Assembly: GCA_963667505.2 (NCBI GenBank)
Contig: OY763490.2
Span: 2,666,001-2,730,000 of the forward strand
Direction: 5' to 3'
Length of the DNA: 64,000 nucleotides
DNA from: Aldehydirespirator sp963667505
Lineage (GTDB): Bacteria > Actinomycetota > Acidimicrobiia > Acidimicrobiales > Aldehydirespiratoraceae
The notes under the pieces are model-generated. The model was not told where the DNA came from. It saw nothing but the letters and a program-made list of their open reading frames with translations, and made no database searches. Each line of letters starts with the position of its first letter. Positions within the stretch are counted from its first letter, which is position 1. Made by a program: the position numbers and the translations under genes. This document shows, piece by piece, positions 44,061 through 53,277 of this stretch.

Positions 44061-45137
44061 CTACATCGTAGAGGAGCGACGCGAGCCAGCGCCGCGGCGG
44101 CTCCGGCGCAGCCTCCACACGGCCCACGCCACCAGGCCCGCGGCCGCGGCGACGGCGACCGCGGCGACCGCCAGCAGGATCTCCTGGCGGCGACGGGCGG
44201 GTAGCGACTCGAGCCGGCCCGGGCCGTGCGACACCACCCAGGCCTCCTCGTTGGTATGGGTGGCCTTCCAGCCCAAGGACTGCAGACGGTCGTTGGCCAC
44301 CACCCACGGATAGGCGGTGTAGGGCACCACTGCCGGCGGCGTCGGGGCCAGACCGAAGCGCCAGCGGAGCCCCTTCACCAGCCGCACCAGATGCGACGGC
44401 ATCCGCACCCGGGGCTGCGGCCCCTCGAGCTCGGCCATCGTGTCGGGGGGGATCCAGCCGTCGGGGGCGACGTTGAGGAAGCCGTCGTAGCGGGCAACGG
44501 TCGCGGCAACCACGGCGGCCGCGAGGTCGTCGGCGTGGAGGTACTGCACTGGCGGGTCGGCGTCGGCTGCCACCCCGGCCCGGGCCGCCCTCAGAGTGTC
44601 AGCGAGCGGACCGAGGCCATCCTCGGCCACGACCGGGGCCGGTCTGAGCACCGCGACGGACCGGTCGGGTCCTCGGCCCCACTCCAGCGCGACACGCTCC
44701 AGCCGCAGCCCCTGGACCGCCCAGTCGAAGTCGGGGTTGGGCCGGGCGGCAGCGTCCTCGGTCAACGGGACGGGGTTGTCCTTCCATGCTCCGTAGACCA
44801 TCGCGGACGACATCACCACCAAGTGAGGCACGCCCGCGGCGCCCAGAGCGTCCAGCACCCGATAAAGCAGCGCCGCCTCCAGCTCAGCCTCGATCGAGTT
44901 CATAGTGGCCGCGGTGACCCTCGAGCCCAGGTGGACGACCGAGTCGGCGCCTGAGAACAGCGCAGCCAGATCGGCGGTGGACAGGTCGGCCTGCTTGGCG
45001 GTCACCGACGCCCAGGGCGCACCGGCCACAGCCTTGTCGATGGCGACCACCGCCACATCGGGATGCTGCTGAGCGAGCCGGGCGACGACGCGCCGACCCA
45101 CCGGTCCCTGGGCGCCGGTCACGGCCACCCGCCTCAT
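44061..45137 (-). CDS. NAD-dependent epimerase/dehydratase-like protein with C-terminal membrane helix
   Basis: A 358-residue extended SDR starting MRRVAVTGAQGPVGRRVVA (NAD loop TGAQGPVG), then ADSVVHLGSRV and VMSSAMVYGAWKDN. The usual Tyr-x-x-x-Lys is not obvious; DFDWAVQGLRLER occupies that place, so activity is uncertain. After residue 325 there is a membrane helix (LLAVAAVAVAAAAGLVAWAV) and a basic tail, so it is tail-anchored. A start at 45209 is possible but its extra 24 residues coincide with a recent DNA duplication. It ends 3 bp before moaE. Confidence 0.75.
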   Translation of the reverse strand: MRRVAVTGAQGPVGRRVVARLAQQHPDVAVVAIDKAVAGAPWASVTAKQADLSTADLAALFSGADSVVHLGSRVTAATMNSIEAELEAALLYRVLDALGAAGVPHLVVMSSAMVYGAWKDNPVPLTEDAAARPNPDFDWAVQGLRLERVALEWGRGPDRSVAVLRPAPVVAEDGLGPLADTLRAARAGVAADADPPVQYLHADDLAAAVVAATVARYDGFLNVAPDGWIPPDTMAELEGPQPRVRMPSHLVRLVKGLRWRFGLAPTPPAVVPYTAYPWVVANDRLQSLGWKATHTNEEAWVVSHGPGRLESLPARRRQEILLAVAAVAVAAAAGLVAWAVWRLRRSRRGAGSRRSSTM

Positions 45138-45225
45138 CGGGCCGGACACCTGCGGGGCATCGCTCGGCGCGGGCGTCGTCGAGCCCGGCGCGGGCATCGG
45201 GCCGGACACCTGCGGGGCATCGGCG
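45136..45225. repeat. Direct repeat at the start of the epimerase-like gene
   Basis: The sequence ATCGGGCCGGACACCTGCGG and the following GGCATCG occurs at about 45135-45161 and again at about 45196-45222, 61 bp apart. The second copy lies in the divergent promoter region, so this duplication has altered the upstream region of both genes. Confidence 0.8.
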
Positions 45226-45249
45226 TGCGCACCGACCTACGATGCCCCC

Positions 45250-46572
45250 GTGGACGACGATCCGCCAACCGCCAAGGGCTCCGACAACCCCGAGGACCCC
45301 GACAACCACAGCGAGGACGACGGCCCGGAGGACCCCTTCGCCGGTTTGGGCGGGCTCGGCGGCAGCGGCGACATGGGCCCGGAGGACCCCTTCGCCGGTT
45401 TGGGCGGGCTCGGCGGCCCAGGAGGCATCCCGATGATGGGCGAGATGCTGAGGATGCTTCAGGGGACGCCGTTGGGCGGTGCCCGACAGGGCCGCGAGAT
45501 CGCCCGCACCGTGGCCACAGGCGGCGAGTCGGAAGCCAACATCGATCCGGCGGAGCGCATCGCGATCGAGCAGCTAGTGCGGGTGGCCGAACTGCGGGTG
45601 GCAGACGCCACCGGCCTGGAACCGTCCAGGGGGACTTCCCTGAAGGTGGAGGTGGTCAACCGGACCCAGTGGGCCGACCGGACCTTCGCGGACTACGGCG
45701 AACTGTTCGAGGCCTTGGGCCGGTCGGTGGGCTCCGGCGACGAACCGGCCGACTCCGAGATCGGCCAGCACCCGATGGAGGCGATGCTTGCCGGCATCAC
45801 CCGGATGGTCGGCCCGATGATGCTTGCCCTCGGCACCGGCGCGCTGGTGGGCCGTCTGGCCCAGCAGGCCTTGGGCGGCTACATGCTGCCCGTGCCCCGG
45901 CCGGCGGGCTCGCCGGTGCTGATTGCGCTGCCCAACGTGGACGAGTTCGGCCGCGAGTGGTCGCTCGACGCCGACGACCTCCGCCTGTGGGTTTGCCTCC
46001 ATGAGACCGTGCACCATGCCGTGTTCGCCGTGGACCATGTCCGGGAGAGAGTCAACGGCCTGCTGCTGCGCCATGCCGCTGCCTTCGACAGCGGACCCGG
46101 CCGGCTAGAAGACCTGCTGGGAGACTTCGACCCCGAACTTGGGCCTGAGGCTTGGGCCTCCCTCCAGTCGTCACTGGCCAGCCCCGAGGCCCTTCTCGGC
46201 GCGGTGCGCTCTGCGGAGCAGGAGGCGCTGCTGCCCGAGCTCACCGCGCTGATGGCCGCGATCACCGGCTATGCCGACCACACCATGGACCGCATCGGCG
46301 GCGAGCTGATCGGCTCCTACGGTCGCCTGACCGAGGCGCTGAGGAGGCATCGGGTGGAGGCCAGCGCCTCAGACCGCTTCGTGGAACGGATCCTCGGCCT
46401 CGAGCTCGACCGGGACCAGTATGACCGAGGGGCCGCGTTCGCGGCCGGGGTGGTGGAGCGGGCCGGACCGGCGGGGCTCGCCCGGCTCTTCAGCGACCCC
46501 GCCAATCTGCCCACGCCGAACGAGGTTGACGCAGCCGGTCTGTGGCTAGCCCGCATCGACCTGCACCGCTGA
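45250..46572 (+). CDS. Zinc-dependent metalloprotease, DUF2342 family
   Basis: A 440-residue actinobacterial zincin (DUF2342, also annotated as F420-biosynthesis-associated). The zinc motif is CLHETVHHAVFAV, followed by the family pattern RVNGLLLRHAAAF and a C-terminal YDRGAAFAAGVVERAG. The GTG at 45250 is used. Residues 25-55 carry a two-fold repeat GPEDPFAGLGGLGG, exact at DNA level over 41 bp (45324-45364 and 45376-45416). It is cytoplasmic by appearance; its substrate is unknown. It is divergent from the epimerase-like gene. Confidence 0.87.
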   Translation: MDDDPPTAKGSDNPEDPDNHSEDDGPEDPFAGLGGLGGSGDMGPEDPFAGLGGLGGPGGIPMMGEMLRMLQGTPLGGARQGREIARTVATGGESEANIDPAERIAIEQLVRVAELRVADATGLEPSRGTSLKVEVVNRTQWADRTFADYGELFEALGRSVGSGDEPADSEIGQHPMEAMLAGITRMVGPMMLALGTGALVGRLAQQALGGYMLPVPRPAGSPVLIALPNVDEFGREWSLDADDLRLWVCLHETVHHAVFAVDHVRERVNGLLLRHAAAFDSGPGRLEDLLGDFDPELGPEAWASLQSSLASPEALLGAVRSAEQEALLPELTALMAAITGYADHTMDRIGGELIGSYGRLTEALRRHRVEASASDRFVERILGLELDRDQYDRGAAFAAGVVERAGPAGLARLFSDPANLPTPNEVDAAGLWLARIDLHR

Positions 46573-46619
46573 ACGCTCGCGGACTGGCCCGGCCGCGGCC
46601 GCCCGACCTGCACCGCTGA
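46558..46619 (+). repeat. Re-copied 3' end of the zinc protease gene
   Basis: The last codons and stop of the protease gene (GACCTGCACCGCTGA, 46558-46572) recur exactly at 46605-46619, 32 bp past the real stop, in the short gap before the convergent MFS gene. Confidence 0.8.
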
Positions 46620-46640
46620 GACGCCCGATCGCTGGCTCGC

Positions 46641-47885
46641 TCAGGGAGTGGTCGGCCTGCGGCGTCCGATGACGGTGGACAACAGCGCGAAGCCGATCCC
46701 CGCAACCACGAGCATCGACCCGATGCGGGCCGGGATCGGCAGGACCACCGGCACGAAGGCCCCGGCCACCCAGGCGATCTGGAAACGGGCCTCGAACCGG
46801 GAGAACGACCGGCCGTGGTTGGCGTCGGGGGCGTCTCGCTGCACAAGCGAGTCGAAGGCCAGCTTGCCGACGGCCGCGGCGAAGGCCACTCCCGCGCCCA
46901 GGAGCGTCAACCCCTCCAGTCCGCCGCTGAGGGCGGCCACCAGGGAAGCGGCCAGCCCGAGGGCCAGCGATCCGCGCAGGATCACCTCCTCGAGGAACCT
47001 TCGACGCAGCAGCGGAGCGATCCGGACGCCGACGAAAGCCGACAGGCCGGCCGCGGCTACCACCACCGCGAAATGCCAGCCGGGCGCGCCCGGATCGCCG
47101 ATGATGTCAATGCCGCGCACAGACGCCACCGCGCCGCCCAGGGCCGCGCCCGACGCGCTCACGTCGAGGCCCTCCTCGCCGCCGCGCAACTCGAAGGCCA
47201 GCATGAAGGTCACGAACCCGACCGCGCCGCGCAGCACGGCCATCGACGAAGCCGACCCCAGGATCGTGGCAGCCCTCAGAGCCGATCGTTCGTCGGCCGA
47301 GACGGGGGCCGGGGCGACCGGCATCCGCGGCAGCCGAAGAGTGAGGGCGGTGGCGAACCCGTAGCCGACGACGGCCACCCCGGCGGCCGAGGCCGGGCTG
47401 CCCAGGAAGGCGAACGCCGCGCCGAGGCCGGCCCCCAGGAGGCTCATCACCGAACTGATCAGCGCGAGCCGGCTGTTGGCGCTCACCAGGCTCAACTCCG
47501 AGACGACGTAGCGGGGGACCACCGCGCTCTTGGCCACGGCGTAGGTCTTCTGCAGCACCAGGAGGACGAACGCCTCAGGGAACAGCCAGAGCGTGTCGAT
47601 GTGGCGCACGATCAGCAGCGCCACCACCAGCCGGCCGAGGTTGGTGACGATGATCATCCCCCTCCGGCCTCCCGGCATCCGGTCGATGACCGGCCCGAGC
47701 AGGGGCGTCACCACCGCGAACGGGGCCATGGTCAACGCCAGGTAGAGAGCGACCCGCTGACGGGCCGCGTCCGGGCTGATCGCAAAGAAGATCGAGCCCG
47801 CCAGCGCCACGGCGATCACCGCGTCGGTGGCGGTCGAGGCTGCGTGGGCCCTCGCCAGTCGCTGGAAGGGGCTGAGGACCGTCAC
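46641..47885 (-). CDS. MFS transporter
   Basis: A 414-residue protein with about 12 membrane helices. The start is MTVLSPFQRLARAHAAST. Loop 2-3 has the MFS A-type motif in a loose form (GPVIDRMPGGRRGMII), and the central loop lies near residue 200 (APVSADERSALRAAT). It belongs to the drug/efflux-like MFS_1 group; no substrate can be predicted. It follows ppk1 by 4 bp on the same strand and is probably in its operon. Confidence 0.85.
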   Translation of the reverse strand: MTVLSPFQRLARAHAASTATDAVIAVALAGSIFFAISPDAARQRVALYLALTMAPFAVVTPLLGPVIDRMPGGRRGMIIVTNLGRLVVALLIVRHIDTLWLFPEAFVLLVLQKTYAVAKSAVVPRYVVSELSLVSANSRLALISSVMSLLGAGLGAAFAFLGSPASAAGVAVVGYGFATALTLRLPRMPVAPAPVSADERSALRAATILGSASSMAVLRGAVGFVTFMLAFELRGGEEGLDVSASGAALGGAVASVRGIDIIGDPGAPGWHFAVVVAAAGLSAFVGVRIAPLLRRRFLEEVILRGSLALGLAASLVAALSGGLEGLTLLGAGVAFAAAVGKLAFDSLVQRDAPDANHGRSFSRFEARFQIAWVAGAFVPVVLPIPARIGSMLVVAGIGFALLSTVIGRRRPTTP

Positions 47886-47889
47886 CCGG

Positions 47890-49986
47890 TCATGGTAGGA
47901 CTCTTTCCGGCGTGAGGGCCCGTTCTCTGGCCAAGCTCTGCAGCATCCGGTGGGTGTCGGCCTCGGGCCTGCCGTCGCCGCGGGTCCACAGGCCGTCGCC
48001 GTCGAGGGTCCAGGCGAGCCGCTCGTCGGCCAGGCACACCTTGGCCACCTGCATGACCCGGGCCGCGAGCCGCTCGTCGTCGACCCTCACGAGCGCCTCG
48101 ACGCGCCAGTCGAGATTGCGGGGCAGCAGGTCGGCCGAGCCGACGTAGGTGGCGGGTCGGCCCGGGCCGGCACCGTTGGCGAAGTGGTAGATGCGGGAGT
48201 GCTCCAGGAACCGGCCCACGATCGAGCGCACCCGGATGCGCTCGGACAGGCCCGGCACCCCCGGCCTCAGGCTGCAGGTCCCCCGCACGATCAGGTCGAT
48301 CTCCACGCCGGCCTGGGAGGCCGAGTACAGGCGGCTGATGACAGCCTCGTCGGCCAAGCCGTTGACCTTCATCACGATGCGACCCTCGTCGGCGGCCGCC
48401 TCCTGGTCGATCAGCTCACAAATGCGGGTCCTGAACTGCTCGGGGGCCACGATCAGGCGCTTGTAGCCGACGTTCTTGCCGTAGCCGGTGAGTTGGTTGA
48501 AGAAGCTGGCGAGGTCGGCACCCACCTCGTCGTCGGCGGTGAGCAGGCCCAGGTCCTCGTAGACGCGGGCGGTGCGGTGGTTGTAGTTGCCCGTGCCTAT
48601 GTGGCAGTAGCGCCGGATCCCGTCGGGCTCCTCCCGCACGATCATCGCCGTCTTGGCGTGGGTCTTGAGGCCCACCAGCCCGTAGGCGACGTGGGCGCCG
48701 GCCTGCTCCAGCCGCTTGGCCCAGCTGATGTTGGCCGCCTCGTCGAAACGGGCTTTCAGCTCGACGAGGACCGCCACCTGCTTGCCCTGCTCGGCCGCCT
48801 GGACCAGCGCGTCGACGATCGGGCTCTCGCCGGCGGTGCGGTAGAGGGTGAGCTTGATGGCCAATACCGCGGGATCGGTGGCCGCCTGATGCAGGAACTT
48901 GCCGACCGAGCGGCTGAAGGACGAGTAGGGATGATGGACCAGCAGGTCGCCGCCGCGCAGCACCCGGAAGATGTCGCCGGTGCCGTTGTCGTCCGACGCC
49001 AACGGCGGCTCGGTTATGCCCCGCCAAGCAGGCCAGCGCAACTCGGCGCGGGGCAGATCGGCGATCACCGAGAGCCCGCCGAGGTCCACCGGCCCCAAGG
49101 TGCGAAAGACCGCCTCGGACGTGAGATCCAGCTCGCGCAGCAGGAGCTCGAGCACTTCGTCGGAGATGGAGTCGACCACTTCGAGGCGCACCGCCCCCTG
49201 GAAGCGTCGTCGGCGCAGTTCCATCTCCACCGCAGTGAGCAGGTCCTCGGCCCCCTCGTCGTTGAGGGTGAGGTCGGCGTTGCGGGTGACGCGGAAGGCG
49301 TGGTGCTCCAAGAGCTCCATGCCCGGGAACAGTGTGTCGAGATGGGCTGCGATCAGGTCTTCGAGGGCCACGAAGCGGGCTTCGGTGGCGGTGGGCGTGC
49401 CGGTCGGCACCCAACGGTCGAGAGTGTTGGGCACCTTCACCCTCGCGAAGCGGACCTCGCCGTCGGCGGGATCGCGCATCAGCACCGCGAGGTTCAGCGA
49501 CAGGTCGGAGACGAACGGGAAAGGATGGCCGGGATCGACGGCCAACGGCGTCAGCACCGGGAAGACCCGACGCTCGAAATGCGACTTCAAGCCGGCCTTC
49601 TCGGCGGCATCGAGCCCGTCATAGCCAAGCAGGAGGATCCCCTGGCGCTCCAGCGCGGGCCGGATGCTGCGGGCGAAGAGGCTCTGCTGCCGGTCGCAGA
49701 GCTCGGAGGTGACCCGGCGGACCTCGGCGAGATGCTCCGCCGGGGTCCAACCGTCATGGCCCGGCTCGGTGATGCCGGCCGCCACCCGGTCGGTGAGCCC
49801 CGACACCCTCACCTGGAAGAACTCGTCGAGGTTCGTGGAGAAGATGCTCAGATACCTGACGCGCTCGAGCAGCGGCACATCGGCGCAGTCGGCCATGCTC
49901 AGCACCCGTGCATTGAAGGCGAGCCAGGACAGTTCTCGGCTCAAGTAGTCGGTGAGGGGCTTGCCCCAGTCCCCAACTCGCTTCAT
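47890..49986 (-). CDS. ppk1: Polyphosphate kinase 1
   Basis: A 698-residue PPK1, which reversibly makes polyphosphate from ATP. The N-terminal domain starts LSRELSWLAFNARVLSMA; the active site includes HIGTGNYNHRTARVYEDLGL, with the autophosphorylated His, and the second phospholipase-D-like His in FLEHSRIYHFANG. IKLTLYRTAGESPIVDAL and LKARFDEAANISWAK are also typical. Length is normal. It lies 37 bp downstream of the small gene at 50024 and is followed by the MFS gene. Confidence 0.95.
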   Translation of the reverse strand: MKRVGDWGKPLTDYLSRELSWLAFNARVLSMADCADVPLLERVRYLSIFSTNLDEFFQVRVSGLTDRVAAGITEPGHDGWTPAEHLAEVRRVTSELCDRQQSLFARSIRPALERQGILLLGYDGLDAAEKAGLKSHFERRVFPVLTPLAVDPGHPFPFVSDLSLNLAVLMRDPADGEVRFARVKVPNTLDRWVPTGTPTATEARFVALEDLIAAHLDTLFPGMELLEHHAFRVTRNADLTLNDEGAEDLLTAVEMELRRRRFQGAVRLEVVDSISDEVLELLLRELDLTSEAVFRTLGPVDLGGLSVIADLPRAELRWPAWRGITEPPLASDDNGTGDIFRVLRGGDLLVHHPYSSFSRSVGKFLHQAATDPAVLAIKLTLYRTAGESPIVDALVQAAEQGKQVAVLVELKARFDEAANISWAKRLEQAGAHVAYGLVGLKTHAKTAMIVREEPDGIRRYCHIGTGNYNHRTARVYEDLGLLTADDEVGADLASFFNQLTGYGKNVGYKRLIVAPEQFRTRICELIDQEAAADEGRIVMKVNGLADEAVISRLYSASQAGVEIDLIVRGTCSLRPGVPGLSERIRVRSIVGRFLEHSRIYHFANGAGPGRPATYVGSADLLPRNLDWRVEALVRVDDERLAARVMQVAKVCLADERLAWTLDGDGLWTRGDGRPEADTHRMLQSLARERALTPERVLP

Positions 49987-50023
49987 GGTCGGGCCCGCGC
50001 GGCTGCCGTCGGCCGCGTCCGGG

Positions 50024-50326
50024 TCAGTCCCTTCCCCGGGTGAACGGGTCCTCCTCCTCGGGGTACCCGAGGTCCCAACTCACGACGATGCGCTCACGCT
50101 CGGCGTCGCGGTTGACCCGCTCCCGGTTGCGCCGGAACTGCGGATCATGCGGGGGCAGCAGCAGGAGCCGGGCCTGCACCCGGTCGCTGAAGGAGGCCAT
50201 GAAGTCGGCGTCTCCGTACACCGGGCGAATCTCCCAGTGCGGCGAGACCGGGCCGAGGTAGACGATGACCGCCTCACCGACCGGCGGCTCGTCGACCGCT
50301 TCGACGTCGGTGACTGTCATGGCCAT
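50024..50326 (-). CDS. Small protein of unknown function
   Basis: A 100-residue protein, acidic with basic patches: EAVIVYLGPVSPHWEIRPV and ARLLLLPPHDPQFRRNRERV, ending DPFTRGRD. No signal peptide or membrane helix. I do not recognise a family. It lies between tatA and ppk1 on the same strand with gaps of 22 and 37 bp, so it is likely co-transcribed and real. Confidence 0.7.
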   Translation of the reverse strand: MAMTVTDVEAVDEPPVGEAVIVYLGPVSPHWEIRPVYGDADFMASFSDRVQARLLLLPPHDPQFRRNRERVNRDAERERIVVSWDLGYPEEEDPFTRGRD

Positions 50327-50348
50327 CGAACTCTCCCGCGGTGTTCCG

Positions 50349-50579
50349 TCAGTGTGCGCCGTTCTTGCTGGAGGTACCGCCCGGCTGATCCTTGTCGGTG
50401 GATCGGCTCGAACCGTCGCCCTGCTTGTCGGCTTCGGTCGCGGCCTCCGACAGACCGGACTTGAACTCGCTCTGAGCGCGACCGAGCGAGCGGGCGAGCT
50501 TCGGGAGCTTCGCCCCGCCGAACACCAGCAGGACGAGTATGAGAATGATGAGCAGTTCAGGTGCGCCTAGTGACCCCAT
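50349..50579 (-). CDS. tatA: Sec-independent translocase protein TatA/TatE
   Basis: A 76-residue protein with the TatA pattern: a short N-terminus, one helix APELLIILILVLLVFGGAKL, the hinge glycines, then an amphipathic helix PKLARSLGRAQSEFKSGL and a charged tail. It forms the pore of the twin-arginine export system. The start at 50579 places the helix at the N-terminus; the longer frame adds arginine-rich sequence. No tatC or tatB is in the window. Confidence 0.93.
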   Translation of the reverse strand: MGSLGAPELLIILILVLLVFGGAKLPKLARSLGRAQSEFKSGLSEAATEADKQGDGSSRSTDKDQPGGTSSKNGAH

Positions 50580-50652
50580 GGGGGCCGAGCGTATCCGATC
50601 CCGGCTCGAATCGCATGGCAGGCGCCGCCGCGCCGTCGCGCGGGCGACCACC

Positions 50653-50925
50653 TCAGGCAGATGCCGCCGTACGCTCCTGAGCGCGGATGCGACGGAGGCG
50701 GCGGCGCTCCCGCTCGCTCATTCCGCCCCAGATGCCGAACTTCTCGCCGTTGCGCAACGCGAACTCGAGGCAGTCGTCCTTCACAACGCAGGCTCGGCAG
50801 ACCTCCTTGGCTTCCCGAGTCGATGCGCCGCGCTCGGGGAAGAAGAGGTCGGGGTGCACGCCCAGGCAGTTGGCCTCGCGCTGCCAGGAGAGATCCTCTG
50901 CGGGGAAGATGCCGTGTAGTTCCAT
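50653..50925 (-). CDS. WhiB-family iron-sulfur transcriptional regulator
   Basis: A 90-residue WhiB protein. Four cysteines bind the 4Fe-4S cluster: one in REANCLGVHP, two in VCRACVV and one in DDCLEFAL. The turn motif GIWGGMSERERRR follows and binds sigma factor or DNA. The start at 50925 (MELHGIFPAEDLSW) has GGAGG 5 nt upstream. WhiB proteins occur only in actinobacteria and their phages. The group resembles WhiB1/WhiB2-like proteins; which one is uncertain. Confidence 0.93.
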   Translation of the reverse strand: MELHGIFPAEDLSWQREANCLGVHPDLFFPERGASTREAKEVCRACVVKDDCLEFALRNGEKFGIWGGMSERERRRLRRIRAQERTAASA

Positions 50926-50983
50926 GGTGCCTCCACGATGACGGGACCGGAATCCGATCCGGCCGCTAGATGCCATCTATGTA

Positions 50984-51012
50984 ATTACACCACTGTGACA
51001 CGGGATTTGCAA
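50984..51012 (-). promoter_or_regulatory. Probable sigma-70-type promoter for whiB
   Basis: On the minus strand, TTGCAA (51012-51007) and TGTAAT (50989-50984) are separated by 17 bp, about 58 bp upstream of the whiB start, in the only AT-rich patch between 50926 and 51184. Confidence 0.45.
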
Positions 51013-51071
51013 AGTCGGACTCAGAAGAACTCGGCTCGGCGGCCCCGGGGCCGCGAATCCGGCCGCGTTCA

Positions 51072-51202
51072 CAAGCTCAGCGGCCGGGCCTCACCCCCGC
51101 CGGCCAGGTCAAGAACTCAGCGGCCAGCCCTCGGCGGCTGGGCCTCGGCGGCTGGGCCTCACCGCCGCCAGCCGCGTCACAGAGTCAGCGGCCGGCCCTC
51201 AC
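51072..51202. repeat. Degenerate re-copies of the VWA gene 3' end
   Basis: Read on the minus strand, the end of the VWA gene (GTGAGGGCCGGCCGCTGA) is followed by further imperfect copies: one region with AGCCGCCGAG repeated, another ending GGCCGCTGAG, and a third close copy GTGAGGCCCGGCCGCTGA. They fill most of the gap to the whiB promoter. Confidence 0.6.
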
Positions 51203-53254
51203 CAGGTTGCGCTTGTGCTCCACGAAGTCGACCAGCACGTAGTCGCCCAAGTTCTGGTTGGTGGTGAAGAAGGCCCGACCCCCGTTCATCTGGGTGATCC
51301 GCTCGACGAAGTCGGTCAGGTAGGAGGATGCGTCGAGCATGAAGGTGTTGATCCGGATGCCGTCGCGTGTGCACTTGGCGACCTCGGCCAGCGTCAGCTC
51401 GACAGTCTCGCGGGTGGGCGGGTAGCTGAAGAACGGCCGGCCCGACGAAGTGATGTGGGCCGTGGGCTCGCCGTCGGTGATCATGATGATCTGCTTGTTG
51501 CCCGTCTGACGGTTGAGCATGCGCCGGGCGAGCATGAAACCGTGCTGCATGTTGGTGCCGTACACGTAGTCCCAGGACACCTCGGGCAGCTTCTCGGGAC
51601 GGAACTCCCGGGCCACCTCGCTGAACGACACCAGACCAAGGAAGTCGCGGGGGTACTGGCTGGAGATGAGGGCATGCAGCGCCATGGCCACCTTCTTGGC
51701 CGGCAGGAAGTTGTTCCGCATCGGCATCGACAGCGACAGGTCGAGCATGAGCACGGTGGCCGAGCGCACCTGATGCTCGGTGCGCTCCACTTCGAAGTCG
51801 TCGGGATGCAGATCGACGGGCACGCCGCCGCCGGTCCGGGTCACGGCATTGCGGACAGTGCGGGCGATGTGCAGGTTGAACGGGTCGCCGTAGGCGTAGG
51901 GCTTGGTGTCGTCGGTGCGCTCATGGCCGGCGCCCGAGCGGTGCAGGGCGTGACGACCGAGCTTGTCGGCGCTGAGTCTGGCGAACAGGTCGCGAAGCGC
52001 CCCTTGGCCGATCTTGCGGATGGCCTTCGGCGTGAGGCTCAGGCGTCCCTCGCGGTTCTCGATCAGGCCGGACTCCTCGAGCATCCGGGCCAGTTCGGCC
52101 ATTCGCTCCAGGCTCTCGGCCGCGTCGTCGCCCAGCAGCTGCCGGGCCGCCTCGATGTCGGCCTCGGCCAGCGCTCCAGGACTGGAGGCGCCCCGCAGGA
52201 GGTTCTCGAGCTGGTCGATGTCGCCGAGCTCGGCCAGCATGTCGGACGCCTGACTGAAGTCGAGCGGATCGACGCCGCCGAACTCGTAACGCTGGTCCCA
52301 GCCGAGTTGGGGGAACTCGTTGCGGAGGTGCTGGGCCAGCTCGTTGACCTGCCAGTTGAGGTCCATGTCGGCCAGCAGCTGGTCCGACAGCTGCTGGAGC
52401 TGATCGCGCTGGTCAGGGGTCATCGAGTTGAGCAGCGACTGAGCGGCGGCCATGCGTCGGGCCATCACCTCCAGGAGCTCGTCGAGGGTCTGGGGATTCT
52501 CGGGGAAGAAGTCGCCGTAGCGCTGCATGAAGCCCTCGAAGTCGGGCTCGATGCCCCGGGCCCGCTGGGCCAGCATGGCGTTCAGCTCGGCCAGCATGTC
52601 CTTGAGTCGCTGCATCTGCTCCGGCGCCGAGCCGTCAGTCGCATCGTCGACCGCCCCGGCCATGCGGTCGAGGAACTGCTGCATGAGCTGCTCGCGCAGT
52701 TCCTCGGCCAGTTCTGCGAACTGCCGGCGGGCCTCGTCACTCTCGAAGTCGTAGTTGTCGAGGGCCTTGAACTGACCGGCCAAGTCTGGGGGCATCATGT
52801 CGAGCTGGAGGTTCTTGGCCGCCGCGGTCTGGGCGGTGAGGTCGGCCCGGCGCTCGTCGCCCGCGGACCGGGCCTGGGCCGCGGAGGCGTCGAGTTCGGC
52901 CAGGGCGCCGCGCTCGGTGCGGACGACGTCTCGCAGGGCTTCGGCGATGTCGTCGTAGACCCCGCCGAGGTCGTTCTGCTCCAGCAGCTCGCGGCGGCGC
53001 TCGCGTAGGCGCTCCAGCATCTCCCGCAGGCCTTCGAGGCGTCGTCCCGTGCGGTCGCGGAACCCGTCGGCCATCAGGCGGCGCAGAGCGCTGGCGAGGT
53101 CGCCGTGGTAGAGCAGGTCGTCGGCCAGCTCGTCGAAGATGTCGTCGGCGTCAAGAGCGAACCCGGTCTGGGTCCCGTCCCAGCGCGAGTAGGCGAAGTG
53201 GGCCGGCTCGGGCTTGGCCCGCGGACGGCGAGGCCAGAGCTTGCGCAGAGCCAT
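51185..53254 (-). CDS. VWA-domain protein, probable partner of the AAA ATPase at 56924
   Basis: A 689-residue protein. The first 400 residues are helical and charged with coiled-coil stretches (EGLREMLERLRERRRELLE). The C-terminal von Willebrand factor A domain has the metal site DLSLSMPM (Asp-x-Ser-x-Ser) and TDGEPTAH. VWA proteins of this type act with MoxR/ChlI-like AAA ATPases, as in metal insertion or complex remodelling. The likely partner starts at 58372, and the same 48-bp palindromic repeat lies 24-27 bp upstream of both start codons. No signal peptide. Confidence 0.85.
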   Translation of the reverse strand: MALRKLWPRRPRAKPEPAHFAYSRWDGTQTGFALDADDIFDELADDLLYHGDLASALRRLMADGFRDRTGRRLEGLREMLERLRERRRELLEQNDLGGVYDDIAEALRDVVRTERGALAELDASAAQARSAGDERRADLTAQTAAAKNLQLDMMPPDLAGQFKALDNYDFESDEARRQFAELAEELREQLMQQFLDRMAGAVDDATDGSAPEQMQRLKDMLAELNAMLAQRARGIEPDFEGFMQRYGDFFPENPQTLDELLEVMARRMAAAQSLLNSMTPDQRDQLQQLSDQLLADMDLNWQVNELAQHLRNEFPQLGWDQRYEFGGVDPLDFSQASDMLAELGDIDQLENLLRGASSPGALAEADIEAARQLLGDDAAESLERMAELARMLEESGLIENREGRLSLTPKAIRKIGQGALRDLFARLSADKLGRHALHRSGAGHERTDDTKPYAYGDPFNLHIARTVRNAVTRTGGGVPVDLHPDDFEVERTEHQVRSATVLMLDLSLSMPMRNNFLPAKKVAMALHALISSQYPRDFLGLVSFSEVAREFRPEKLPEVSWDYVYGTNMQHGFMLARRMLNRQTGNKQIIMITDGEPTAHITSSGRPFFSYPPTRETVELTLAEVAKCTRDGIRINTFMLDASSYLTDFVERITQMNGGRAFFTTNQNLGDYVLVDFVEHKRNLVRAGR

Positions 53255-53277
53255 GCCCCGACCCTACCCCGCTTGCG

